The position numbers and the translations under genes were made by a program. A stretch of 21,487 nucleotides of DNA from positions 1 through 21,487 of the IMG/VR virus record IMGVR_UViG_3300031669_000272; one strand, written 5' to 3'. The notes beneath the pieces are model-generated. The model worked only from the letters and a program-made list of their open reading frames with translations. It was not told where the DNA came from and ran no database searches. The DNA is from a virus. The number at the start of each line of letters is the position of its first letter. Positions within the stretch are counted from its first letter, which is position 1. Shown in pieces: positions 7,273 to 13,404 of this stretch.

Positions 7273-7854
7273 ATGGATATCAAAGAGTTTGTAACCACCG
7301 ATACGGGCTATTCCATAAAAGACTCGGGTGTTCATCACGATTTTAATTCTGGATCAAGGCGTGATAGCCAGGAAGGTAAGCCGTTCCCTGACCTTATTTC
7401 GATGTTCATGCTTAAACGTCTCGGAGCTCATTATGCAGCCGGCGCTAAAAAATATGCTGCGCGCAATTGGGAGCTTGGACAGCCGACATCTCAATATATC
7501 AGATCGTGCCTTCGCCATTTGATTGAATACATGATTGGGAAGCGGGAAGAGGATCATCTCGCAGCCGCAATATGGAATCTTGCCGGCGCTATCCATAATG
7601 AAGAGCTGGTAAAACTGGGTCTCTATGATAAAGAAATCTTAGATACCCCTGACTATACAACAGCTGACGGTTTCCATCAAACCATAAAGGTTCCTGCCTT
7701 GAAGGAAAACGCGAAAAGAAAGGCGGAACAGGATGCTAAAGACGCTCATGAGCCCAAACAGGAAGGTGAATGTAGCAATGAATCGCCCAGTGAATTGCGA
7801 AGAGTGCCAGCAAAAACGATGTTTAACGACTGGGCATTTATGCCAGGCCGCTGA
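7273..7854 (+). CDS. dATP/dGTP pyrophosphohydrolase-like (DUF5664 / MazG-related)
   Basis: 193 aa, ATG with GGGGG at 7260-7264. The conserved core is GAHYAAGAKKYAARNWELGQ, then SCLRHLIEYMIGKREEDHLAAAIWNLAGAIHNEEL (about 50-113). The Lys/Tyr/Asn-Trp motif and the E-E-D-H-L-x-A-A-x-W-N helix are the hallmark of the phage dATP/dGTP diphosphohydrolase N-terminal domain (all-alpha NTP-PPase superfamily). Such enzymes convert dNTP to dNMP plus PPi, adjusting pools. Related enzymes (MazZ) act in 2-aminoadenine phages, but no PurZ or DatZ gene is seen here, so no base modification can be inferred. The C-terminal 60 residues are charged and may be disordered. The last 77 bases overlap the next gene in another frame. 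Confidence 0.8.
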   Translation: MDIKEFVTTDTGYSIKDSGVHHDFNSGSRRDSQEGKPFPDLISMFMLKRLGAHYAAGAKKYAARNWELGQPTSQYIRSCLRHLIEYMIGKREEDHLAAAIWNLAGAIHNEELVKLGLYDKEILDTPDYTTADGFHQTIKVPALKENAKRKAEQDAKDAHEPKQEGECSNESPSELRRVPAKTMFNDWAFMPGR

Positions 7855-8359
7855 GTTGTGGGTATCACAGGACTATGTTGGTCAGAATTCTTCAGAGGTT
7901 ATGGCTAACGGGTCAAGCGATTATGGCAGTTCTATGACACATTTGGACCTTGTAAGCTTTTATCATACCGATAGTGTCGGACGGGACAACCATACGGCAT
8001 ATGAAGCCTGGCAGAAAATAAAAAGTTTACGACTAAAACCTAAACATGTTGAAATATTACGACTTTTCTATAAAGAAGGAAAACGTCTGTGTGAGTGTTC
8101 ACTTGCTCTCGGGATACCTGATCAAACAGCATGGGCCAGGAAAGACATGGCAAAGAAAGCAGTGGCAAATAGACTTAAGCGTCTTGAATATTGGGAGAAA
8201 ATAAAGTTTAAGAAGAGATTGAATATTGGTCTTAGGAGAAAAGTATCAACTCTATATTTTAGGGAATTGTACGGAAAGAAAGAAATAGCTAAAATTCTTA
8301 ATGTCACACCATCTTGTATTGGCAGGAATTTGGCTAAAGTTATAAAATCGTTCGGTTAA
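7778..8359 (+). CDS. Zn-finger/HTH transcription-factor-like protein
   Basis: 193 aa from ATG 7778, preceded by GGAAGGTG at 7761-7768. I prefer it to the upstream ATG 7733, which has no good ribosome site and would overlap the previous gene by 122 bases rather than 77. C7, C10, C15 and C22 (NCEECQQKRC, GHLC) form a likely zinc knuckle. Residues 83-130 resemble sigma region 4 or LuxR-type HTH (KPKHVEILRLFYKEGKRLCE, then CSLALGIPDQTAWARKDMA). A second HTH at about 157-190 reads LYGKKEIAKILNVTPSCIGR. It is plausibly a phage transcription regulator or sigma-like factor and a candidate reader of the repeated promoter element. No close family recognised. Confidence 0.7.
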   Translation: MNRPVNCEECQQKRCLTTGHLCQAAELWVSQDYVGQNSSEVMANGSSDYGSSMTHLDLVSFYHTDSVGRDNHTAYEAWQKIKSLRLKPKHVEILRLFYKEGKRLCECSLALGIPDQTAWARKDMAKKAVANRLKRLEYWEKIKFKKRLNIGLRRKVSTLYFRELYGKKEIAKILNVTPSCIGRNLAKVIKSFG

Positions 8360-8379
8360 TTTGGCTTTACATGGGGTAT

Positions 8380-8748
8380 ATGGTGAACGCATTTTTCAAT
8401 CCACAACCGAAGGAAGAGTTCTGGCGCAGTAAGAAGTACCGGGACTTTGTAAGTAGAAGACCCTGTGCCAGGTGCGGTAAGATGAACCCAGACGGGCTCA
8501 ACGATCCTCACCATGAGAGGGCTTTAGGTGGTGGCGGGACCGCAATAAAGCCTTCTGACGTCTACCTGGTACCGCTGACTCATGACTGCCATGTTATTCG
8601 AGATGGCTGGAAGGGTCCGGTTGTGTTTGAAAGGAATGACAGTGCTATATGCTTGGAAGAATCATTCTATCCTGAGTTCGTGGACATAAAAATGCTAATA
8701 ATCAAGCAACTTAATGACTTTTTGATGGAGAAAGCCAATGTACGGTAA
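8380..8748 (+). CDS. HNH-type protein, DUF968-like
   Basis: 122 aa from ATG 8380. GTG 8383 is an alternative, and ATG 8371 is less likely because GGGG at 8373-8376 lies inside it. Core: RRPCARCGKMNPDGLNDPHHERALGGGGTAIKPSDVYLVPLTHDCHV. The CxxC pair, the DPHH pair, the KPSD...PL block and the final CH are the signature of the phage DUF968/HNH family found in ninB/ninG-type regions. The usual HNH third histidine (CHxxxH) is not obvious here (CHVIRDGW). Such proteins are thought to be nucleases acting in recombination. It follows the HTH gene and overlaps the next small gene by 11 bases. Confidence 0.7.
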   Translation: MVNAFFNPQPKEEFWRSKKYRDFVSRRPCARCGKMNPDGLNDPHHERALGGGGTAIKPSDVYLVPLTHDCHVIRDGWKGPVVFERNDSAICLEESFYPEFVDIKMLIIKQLNDFLMEKANVR

Positions 8749-8935
8749 AGAATGTTGTCACTGCGAGGGATGCCAGATGGTCGAAGGTGTTTGTACTGAG
8801 CCAGATGTAAAGCACCAGATGGACTATTCCGTGTCAGGAGTTCCAGAGACAAAGAAATCAACAGATCTCGTCTATCCGGGCGCCGCAGTCAGTGGCCCAA
8901 TGGCGGGTGGCGTTCAGGTAAAATTTCCCGTATAA
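8738..8935 (+). CDS. Small Cys-rich protein
   Basis: 65 aa, ATG at 8738 with GGAG about 8 bases upstream. The N-terminus CCHCEGCQMVEGVC holds five Cys and one His in about 15 residues, suggesting a zinc or metal site; the rest is extended and Pro/Gly-rich (YPGAAVSGPMAGGVQVKFPV). Overlaps the preceding HNH gene. No family recognised. Confidence 0.6.
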   Translation: MYGKECCHCEGCQMVEGVCTEPDVKHQMDYSVSGVPETKKSTDLVYPGAAVSGPMAGGVQVKFPV

Positions 8936-8961
8936 GGGACAAAAGGAAGGAGTACCGGACA

Positions 8962-9132
8962 ATGAAAGAGAAGAAAGAAAAAACCACAAAGATTGAACTG
9001 TTCTCGACCAAGGAAGATGCCAACGGGCCGAGCCAGCTTTTCCCGGGATCTGCAGCCAAGGGTACCACCTTGCCTGCCCAGGAGTCGATCAAACAGAAGA
9101 CTGAATTTGGCGGCGGCCAGTATAAATCTTAA
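8962..9132 (+). CDS. Short basic hypothetical protein
   Basis: 56 aa. ATG 8962 has a strong AAGGAAGGAG at 8943-8952, 9 bases before the start, and stop TAA at 9130-9132. The protein starts MKEKKEKTTKIELFS and ends KTEFGGGQYKS, all hydrophilic. It sits in a 200-base stretch otherwise empty between two supported genes and fits the compact order. No family recognised. Confidence 0.6.
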   Translation: MKEKKEKTTKIELFSTKEDANGPSQLFPGSAAKGTTLPAQESIKQKTEFGGGQYKS

Positions 9133-9153
9133 ATAGTCGCTCTGGGGGGAGCC

Positions 9154-9378
9154 ATGGATATCGAAGAAACCACACATAATTTTTTTATAGCGAATCCTAA
9201 AAGATCCGAATGGTATCAGTGCGTCCGATGCTATTCGGATCTTCGTTCTTTCAGCCACGGAGAAGCGTGTGGACTGAGCGAAGAGCAAAGGCAAGCAGAA
9301 GAAATGCGCGTTAATACAATAATTAAGAGTTATTTCAATGCTAAGGGGATCGAAATGCTAAAGGGGGGCAAAAAATGA
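9154..9378 (+). CDS. Small CxxC protein
   Basis: 74 aa, ATG with GGGGGG at 9144-9149. EWYQCVRCYSDLRSFSHGEAC (19-39) gives C-x2-C plus His and a third Cys, a partial zinc-ribbon-like pattern. It is followed by an acidic/basic helix (EEQRQAEEMRVNTIIKSYF). It overlaps the next gene by ATGA. No family recognised. Confidence 0.65.
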   Translation: MDIEETTHNFFIANPKRSEWYQCVRCYSDLRSFSHGEACGLSEEQRQAEEMRVNTIIKSYFNAKGIEMLKGGKK

Positions 9379-9845
9379 ATGACCAAAGGGTGATGTTCAC
9401 AATAAAGGAACGCTCGATAGGTTTCGCCAGGAAAGAGTTCAAGAATGGACAAAACTTTACGGTGCGTCTCGGGACTGAATGGGCCAAGGCCAGGGATATA
9501 AAGGTTGGCGATCACATCACCATGGCTTCCCAGGACCGTGAAGAGTTCTATTTTATCGGTAAAATAACCCATGTCATGATATGCGACCTGATAAATATAC
9601 CAAAGAGCGTCATCCAGGCAAACCATCAGGCGGACATGCGGGACGGAATAGGGCTTGTACTTGGCCTGCAGGACTATTATAAACAGACCCTTATCGCTTC
9701 CGACCGTGTCACCTGTGTTGGTTTCACGCCGGTTGTTGACGGTTCAAATAAGCTGCCTGCGGCTGCTCGTCCACCGGTTAAGGATGTGCCATCTGAACAC
9801 GCCATAACAGCTCCTATTGACCCGGGCGCCGGGTATGTTAACTGA
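9375..9845 (+). CDS. ASCH/PUA-like domain protein
   Basis: 156 aa, ATG with GGGGGG at 9363-9368. FTVRLGTEWAKARDIKVGDHITM, then a barrel-like run EEFYFIGKITHVMICDLINI and GLVLGLQDYY, then RVTCVGFTPV. The VGDxI core, the 'GKIT/HV' strand and the late 'VTCVGF' strand resemble the ASCH/PUA-type beta barrel found in small phage proteins, which may bind RNA or modified bases. The C-terminal 35 residues are Pro/Ala-rich and probably disordered. It starts inside the stop region of the previous gene (ATGA) and ends with TGATG into the next gene. Family call is tentative. Confidence 0.55.
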   Translation: MNDQRVMFTIKERSIGFARKEFKNGQNFTVRLGTEWAKARDIKVGDHITMASQDREEFYFIGKITHVMICDLINIPKSVIQANHQADMRDGIGLVLGLQDYYKQTLIASDRVTCVGFTPVVDGSNKLPAAARPPVKDVPSEHAITAPIDPGAGYVN

Positions 9846-10042
9846 TGAAAGAAAATCTATTTAATTCAGCTAATAAGGCAACCAATGACCGCTATCGCAG
9901 TCAATATGATGTGATGTTCGGTCGGCGGTGCCTTAAATGCCGCAAGGATGAAGTTAATTGCCGTTGTGACGTTAGAATTGGGCATTATGAGAGCTTTAGT
10001 GTATATAAAAATGGAAAAAAGGTGAGATATGAGACACTTTGA
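9845..10042 (+). CDS. Small CxxC protein
   Basis: 65 aa, TGATG overlap with the previous gene. Contains RRCLKCRKDEVNCRCD (about 27-42), a four-Cys knuckle of the form C-x2-C-x6-C-x-C that could bind one zinc ion. It ends with a basic tail (KNGKKVRYETL). It is one of several such small proteins in this part of the genome. No family recognised. Confidence 0.6.
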   Translation: MKENLFNSANKATNDRYRSQYDVMFGRRCLKCRKDEVNCRCDVRIGHYESFSVYKNGKKVRYETL

Positions 10043-10181
10043 TATAGGTTTTGAATACGATGTTCAACCATTTATGGAAAAAAAGTTTTTTACAAGTTAT
10101 TCAACCAAAGCCAGTAAGGGTGACGCAATATACTGGGTATTAAAAATCTGGCGTTTCCGACTGGAAATATACTGGGCTTAA
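10029..10181 (+). CDS. Short aromatic-rich hypothetical protein
   Basis: 50 aa, ATG 10029 with AAAAGGTGAG about 5 bases upstream, TAA at 10179-10181. It overlaps the previous gene by 14 bases and precedes the terminase small subunit by 5 bases. The C-terminal half is hydrophobic and aromatic (GDAIYWVLKIWRFRLEIYWA), perhaps a membrane-associated or amphipathic segment. No family recognised. Confidence 0.5.
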   Translation: MRHFDIGFEYDVQPFMEKKFFTSYSTKASKGDAIYWVLKIWRFRLEIYWA

Positions 10182-10186
10182 AAACT

Positions 10187-10726
10187 ATGGAATTAACCAA
10201 AAGCCAAAAGATGTTTGCAGACGATTACTTGATCAGTAACAATATGACCAAGTCCTATCGTTTGGGATTTCCGAATTGCAAATCTGATACGTCGGCCGCC
10301 GCCGCCGCCTCAAGACTTCTCCGGACAAATGAGGCAGTTAGGGATTATCTCGATACCCTGGAAGCTCAAGTGACCAAGCAGGCCATGTCCAAGGCGGCCA
10401 TATCTAAAGAGCGTATCCTGCAGGAAGAGAGCGCTATCGCTTTTGCAGATCCCAAAGACCTATTGGATGAGAATGGAGCCCTGAAGGATCTTAAAGATCT
10501 CCCAGAGGTCGTGCGCCGGGGTATAAAAAAGATTACCGAGAGCACGTTTAACGGTATTAAAACTGTTCGGATCGAGTTCTATGACAAGGGTAAGTCGCTT
10601 GATAGATTGGAGAAATGCTTAAAAATGCAGCAGGACGGTATCGATCTGGCCGGGGGCCTGACACTTAGATACATTATTGAGTCGATCGATGGTAAGAACC
10701 GCGGCCGGCTGCCACAGGATTCGTAA
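10187..10726 (+). CDS. terS: Terminase small subunit (Terminase_2-like)
   Basis: 179 aa. N-terminus LTKSQKMFADDYLISNNMTKSYRLGFP is the DNA-binding HTH of phage small terminases (normally 'L-T-x-K-Q-x-x-F-x-x-x-Y'). It is followed by the AAAAASRLLRTNEAVRDYLD helix (conserved 'A-x-R-L-L-x-x-x-x-V-x-x-Y-L'). The central part (ILQEESAIAFADPKDL) and the KITESTFNGIKTVRIEFYDK strand match Terminase_2-type proteins, and KGKSLDRLEKCL is the usual late helix. It recognises the packaging site and regulates the large subunit. No Shine-Dalgarno is visible before ATG 10187, so it probably depends on translational coupling with the short gene ending at 10181. The large subunit is 5 kb downstream at 15908, an unusually wide separation. 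Confidence 0.9.
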   Translation: MELTKSQKMFADDYLISNNMTKSYRLGFPNCKSDTSAAAAASRLLRTNEAVRDYLDTLEAQVTKQAMSKAAISKERILQEESAIAFADPKDLLDENGALKDLKDLPEVVRRGIKKITESTFNGIKTVRIEFYDKGKSLDRLEKCLKMQQDGIDLAGGLTLRYIIESIDGKNRGRLPQDS

Positions 10727-10739
10727 AGGGGGATAAATA

Positions 10740-10949
10740 ATGTTTCATTCACCATCAACAAATATTGGAGTGAGAACGCCAGCGCCAGCGCCTGTAGCAA
10801 AATGTATTGATTGTGAACATTTTATGGTGTTTAGTGCGTGTGGTCGTCAGTATTGTGGCATCGGGAATTATAGGTACTTCCCAGATAAGGGTATGGACTG
10901 TCGCTATTTCGTTAAGGGCGAGAACCAGGCAACCCGGGGTGAGGTATGA
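10740..10949 (+). CDS. Small Cys-rich protein
   Basis: 69 aa, ATG with GGGGG at 10728-10732. Cys at 22, 25, 34, 39 and 54 (AKCIDCEHF, FSACGRQYCG, GMDCRYF) suggests a zinc ribbon or mixed cluster. The Pro/Ala-rich N-terminus precedes it. ATGA overlap with the next gene. No family recognised. Confidence 0.6.
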   Translation: MFHSPSTNIGVRTPAPAPVAKCIDCEHFMVFSACGRQYCGIGNYRYFPDKGMDCRYFVKGENQATRGEV

Positions 10950-11107
10950 AAGTCACTGTAAACGTAATGACAGAGGATGATGTCGAAGTTCATAATATTG
11001 CCGGCGAGTGGCCCGTCTCTTCTCTAATGGCCGTTATGGATAAGCTTTATTTCCGGATGTACCGGGGAGAGGTCAAGATTGTGACCCTGGAAGTGACCGA
11101 GCCATGA
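10946..11107 (+). CDS. Short hypothetical protein
   Basis: 53 aa. Begins MKVTVNVMTEDDVEVHNIAGEW and ends VKIVTLEVTEP. ATG at 10946 overlaps the preceding gene by ATGA and its own stop overlaps the next gene by ATGA. Alternating strands are predicted by eye. No family recognised. Confidence 0.55.
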   Translation: MKVTVNVMTEDDVEVHNIAGEWPVSSLMAVMDKLYFRMYRGEVKIVTLEVTEP

Positions 11108-11241
11108 AAGATCCTATATCATTAAAAATCCTTGAGACCGGGCTTGCTATCCTGTTGTGGGGTTCAATAGCCATTGCAATTGGTGGATCATTCTTTTATC
11201 TCACAGCTCTTATAATCCACAAATGGGGGTTAATATTATGA
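11104..11241 (+). CDS. Short single-span membrane protein
   Basis: 45 aa. A short polar N-terminus (MKDPISLKILE) is followed by about 28 hydrophobic residues (GLAILLWGSIAIAIGGSFFYLTALII), then HKWGLIL. It has ATGA overlaps on both sides. It could be a holin or other small phage membrane protein, but nothing in the sequence decides this. Confidence 0.55.
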   Translation: MKDPISLKILETGLAILLWGSIAIAIGGSFFYLTALIIHKWGLIL

Positions 11242-11594
11242 TCGGGGATATCAAAGCCCATGTGACAAGTGCTTTTAATCGGTTCGGTATCGATATCGTC
11301 CTTTATATTGAAGAAGGGATGCGTAGATCGGTTGGTGTCTACAACCTGGATACCCAGGCATATGAATATTTCGAGCATAAGCCTGGACAAATCATACCAC
11401 CATATTCTAAGCTGTGCCTTTCAGAGGACGAGGCCCTGGCTATGTATATTGGTCTGAGCGAGAGGTTCAGTCCACCAGAGGCTTCAGCAACCACCCAGAA
11501 GCTTGAGGCTGTCCAGGGACATATGGAGCATATTTCTACCATCTTGGACCGTGTATTGCCAGCTGTATTAAAATGCGTCACAAGGGGTAACTGA
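11238..11594 (+). CDS. Hypothetical protein
   Basis: 118 aa from ATG 11238, with GGGGG at 11225-11229. A longer open frame starts upstream at TTG 11157, but it would overlap the small membrane gene and lacks a ribosome site, so I take 11238. Sequence: acidic/aromatic N-half (IVLYIEEGMRRSVGVYNLDTQAYEYFEHKPGQIIPPY), then a helical C-half (EDEALAMYIGLSERF, MEHISTILDRVL). No cysteine-rich motif and no membrane segment. Ends with TGATG into the next gene. No family recognised. Confidence 0.6.
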   Translation: MIGDIKAHVTSAFNRFGIDIVLYIEEGMRRSVGVYNLDTQAYEYFEHKPGQIIPPYSKLCLSEDEALAMYIGLSERFSPPEASATTQKLEAVQGHMEHISTILDRVLPAVLKCVTRGN

Positions 11595-11788
11595 TGAAGT
11601 GGAGAAAAAGCGATTACGGTTGTAAATACCGGATAGGACCAATCAATGCCTATCTAAAGGGTGTTGAACTAACCTTCTGGGATAGGTTCAGACTAATGCT
11701 CGGTGCTCAATTGTATATCGTGCATCATTATCAGCCGCCCAGGGATAAAACCCATAGACTCTGGCAAGATCCAATTACAGACCATTGA
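11594..11788 (+). CDS. Short basic hypothetical protein
   Basis: 64 aa, TGATG overlap with the previous gene. Basic and aromatic: MKWRKSDYGCKYRIGPINAY, WDRFRLMLGAQLYIVHHYQPP. No membrane span and no family recognised. It is the last gene before the 135-base gap at 11789-11923. Confidence 0.5.
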   Translation: MKWRKSDYGCKYRIGPINAYLKGVELTFWDRFRLMLGAQLYIVHHYQPPRDKTHRLWQDPITDH

Positions 11789-11803
11789 GGAATAGGTTAA
11801 GAC

Positions 11804-11831
11804 TCATAACATCTGGACTGCATCATAACAT
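11804..11831 (+). repeat. Two TCATAACAT direct repeats upstream of a promoter
   Basis: TCATAACAT occurs at 11804-11812 and 11823-11831, 19 bases apart (about two helical turns), with GACTC on both outer sides. The pair lies about 60 bases before a TATAAT box. It could bind a dimeric regulator; function is unknown. Confidence 0.45.
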
Positions 11832-11867
11832 AGACTCTGTTTGTGTGCATTAATACAGTAACTTGCT

Positions 11868-11896
11868 TTAATCTATACAAAAAATTGTACTATAAT
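11868..11896 (+). promoter_or_regulatory. Sigma70-like promoter (weak -35)
   Basis: Perfect -10 TATAAT at 11891-11896; TTAATC at 11868-11873 is 17 bases upstream but matches TTGACA poorly. It would start near 11903, giving about a 20-base leader to ATG 11924. It does not contain the GTNCCYTAATTCA box. Confidence 0.45.
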
Positions 11897-11923
11897 ATTT
11901 TGTCATGGAATGAGTGGTGTATA

Positions 11924-12073
11924 ATGAAGTTACGTTATAGAAAAATCAGGCGCTTTATTTCCTTTAAATGGTTAATATTGACTTATTTGGCGCAGGGGGC
12001 CACCTGGGAAGAGGCTGATTGGATTGCTAAATCAGTAACTTACGGATGGAACTGGGGGAAAGATGACGAGTAG
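11924..12073 (+). CDS. Short basic protein
   Basis: 49 aa from ATG 11924, just after TATAAT at 11891. A longer frame exists upstream (from 11843), but its start lies before the -10, so the short form is preferred. N-terminus is strongly basic with a hydrophobic run (MKLRYRKIRRFISFKWLILTY); C-terminus acidic and Trp-rich (WEEADWIAKSVTYGWNWGKDDE). Overlaps the next gene by 11 bases. No family recognised. Confidence 0.55.
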   Translation: MKLRYRKIRRFISFKWLILTYLAQGATWEEADWIAKSVTYGWNWGKDDE

Positions 12074-12287
12074 AAAGATACAAACAGCCATCCAGGTCGT
12101 CGGTGCCACCGGGGATATCGTTCTATTCCTGGCCGGCTATTTCATGGGGACCGGACAGATGGTGCCGGCCGCAATCGCCATTGTCTGGAAGGTATTGACC
12201 AAGCTTCTGATATCCGAATTGATGTATCGCCGGCAGCAGGCCGTGATAAAGGAAGGGTTTGAGGCCGCACAAGAACGGGGCTTATAG
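12063..12287 (+). CDS. Small membrane protein, holin-like topology
   Basis: 74 aa, ATG 12063 with GGGGG at 12054-12058. Two hydrophobic stretches: about 10-28 (IQVVGATGDIVLFLAGYFM) and 33-51 (MVPAAIAIVWKVLTKLLIS). A charged C-terminal tail follows (MYRRQQAVIKEGFEAAQERGL). Size, two spans and charged tail match class II holins, and the M15-type endolysin lies 2.3 kb downstream. The topology is not unique to holins. No family recognised. Confidence 0.6.
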   Translation: MTSRKIQTAIQVVGATGDIVLFLAGYFMGTGQMVPAAIAIVWKVLTKLLISELMYRRQQAVIKEGFEAAQERGL

Positions 12288-12315
12288 CCTAATAAAAGAA
12301 AGAAAGGATAATATT

Positions 12316-12804
12316 ATGAGCTACTTAATTCGTATCCGAGATTTAGTTAATGGCATCTTCGGTGGTCCATTGTCAGCTGTTGATGGCTGGCTAAACCGTC
12401 ACTACCGCAAGGTTATCGGTGTGTTGCTCATTATTATTTTCTTGGTGGTTACATTCGGATGCTCGACTGTCCCCAGTTCAAGGGTAGAGAGGACAGCTGG
12501 TGGCGGCTATAACTATTGGGAAAACGCTCCGGACTGGGTAGCAGCTGATTTTGTTAAGGCCGACTGGGGTTTATTGGATGGTATGCAATTTATCGGAGAA
12601 CAGGGCCAAATGTGCTATGTTATAAAGATAGATATGCCGCCAACGGATGGTGAATGTGATACAATTTCAGTTGTTTGCGAGTCTGGCGCATTTGATAACC
12701 GTCATGGCCCGGATACCCCTCTGGTTATTGGAGTTGGTAGAGCTCCGTGTGATTCATGGGACGATATCAAAGTAGCTGTTGATAATCTAAAAAAAGATTT
12801 ATAA
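12316..12804 (+). CDS. Membrane-anchored or lipobox-bearing protein
   Basis: 162 aa from ATG 12316 with AGAAAGGAT upstream; an alternative start at 12259 lies inside the previous gene. After 30 mostly polar residues, a hydrophobic segment (VIGVLLIIIFLVVTFGC) ends in C49, resembling a lipobox (V-T-F-G-C), although Leu at -3 is missing and the N-terminal lead is longer than in normal lipoproteins. The outer part has Cys pairs (QGQMCYV, ECDT, VVCES, APCDS) that could form disulphides in the periplasm. It might be a surface protein, an exclusion protein or a spanin-like factor; the sequence does not decide. Confidence 0.65.
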   Translation: MSYLIRIRDLVNGIFGGPLSAVDGWLNRHYRKVIGVLLIIIFLVVTFGCSTVPSSRVERTAGGGYNYWENAPDWVAADFVKADWGLLDGMQFIGEQGQMCYVIKIDMPPTDGECDTISVVCESGAFDNRHGPDTPLVIGVGRAPCDSWDDIKVAVDNLKKDL

Positions 12805-12808
12805 CCCA

Positions 12809-12838
12809 GTACCTTAATTCATTCTTTTATGTTATAGT
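12809..12838 (+). promoter_or_regulatory. Copy 3 of the repeated promoter-like element
   Basis: GTACCTTAATTCA, 8 bases, TGTTATAGT, aligned gaplessly with 171 and 4903. Starts just 5 bases after the stop at 12804. Predicted transcription start near 12845, giving a leader of about 42 bases and CAGGGGGA at 12872-12879 before ATG 12887. The unit would include two tRNAs and the structured RNA region. Confidence 0.7.
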
Positions 12839-12886
12839 GTCCTCAGTTTTAAATAAGTGTAAACAATTCAACAGGGGGACATTATC

Positions 12887-13396
12887 ATGGTAGAAGCAAA
12901 GATTATTGAATCGGCTGTAAAGGTATTGGTTGCAAGCGAGATTGAGCTTGCCGGCGAACGTGTTGCTGCTCGTATGTGCGCTGCATTTGGTAAGCTCGCA
13001 GCTGCTGCGTCGGATAGCACTGATGTCAAGGTTAATGTAGAAAAAGAATCTGGTTGCGTCGTAATTCGTATCGAGTATGAAAGTGTTATCAGGTCAGCAG
13101 GGGAAGATCTTAAAAAGGAGCTCTCGGTTATTGACGAGCAAATGATCTATTCTGGTCCGGAAGACCCGGCAGAGCCCATTGAAACAGACTGGGAAATAAG
13201 CCAGCGCAAGATGGCAGAGGTTGAAGCAACAGCAAAGGCTGACGACCGCGCCTTTGTTGACGCTCACATAGCGTCGATCGCTGATGAATCTGCAGAAGAT
13301 GATATGTATACGCTTGTACTTGAGCCAGGTGATATCCAGATGCTTAACGATGACGATATGGCTGATCTTCGTATGGATGATCCTGATTCAGTCTAA
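12887..13396 (+). CDS. Acidic hypothetical protein
   Basis: 169 aa, ATG 12887 with GGGGG at 12874-12878. Residues 1-70 are an Ala/Val-rich helix and strand region (IESAVKVLVASEIELAGERVAARMCAAFGKLAAAAS, VKVNVEKESGCVVIRIEYE). From about 75 the protein is very acidic, ending LNDDDMADLRMDDPDSV. The first 24 codons after the start share the context of the secreted gene (promoter copy 3, CAGGGGGA-type ribosome site). No signal peptide. No family recognised. It precedes two tRNAs, and the whole may be one transcription unit. Confidence 0.65.
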   Translation: MVEAKIIESAVKVLVASEIELAGERVAARMCAAFGKLAAAASDSTDVKVNVEKESGCVVIRIEYESVIRSAGEDLKKELSVIDEQMIYSGPEDPAEPIETDWEISQRKMAEVEATAKADDRAFVDAHIASIADESAEDDMYTLVLEPGDIQMLNDDDMADLRMDDPDSV

Positions 13397-13404
13397 AATT
13401 TTGA

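Noticed and set aside
9863-9885. Further copy of the promoter element from TTTAATTCA in the gene at 9845
   Set aside because: Only the core TAATTCA matches; no TG-TATA at the right distance, and it is within a coding frame.
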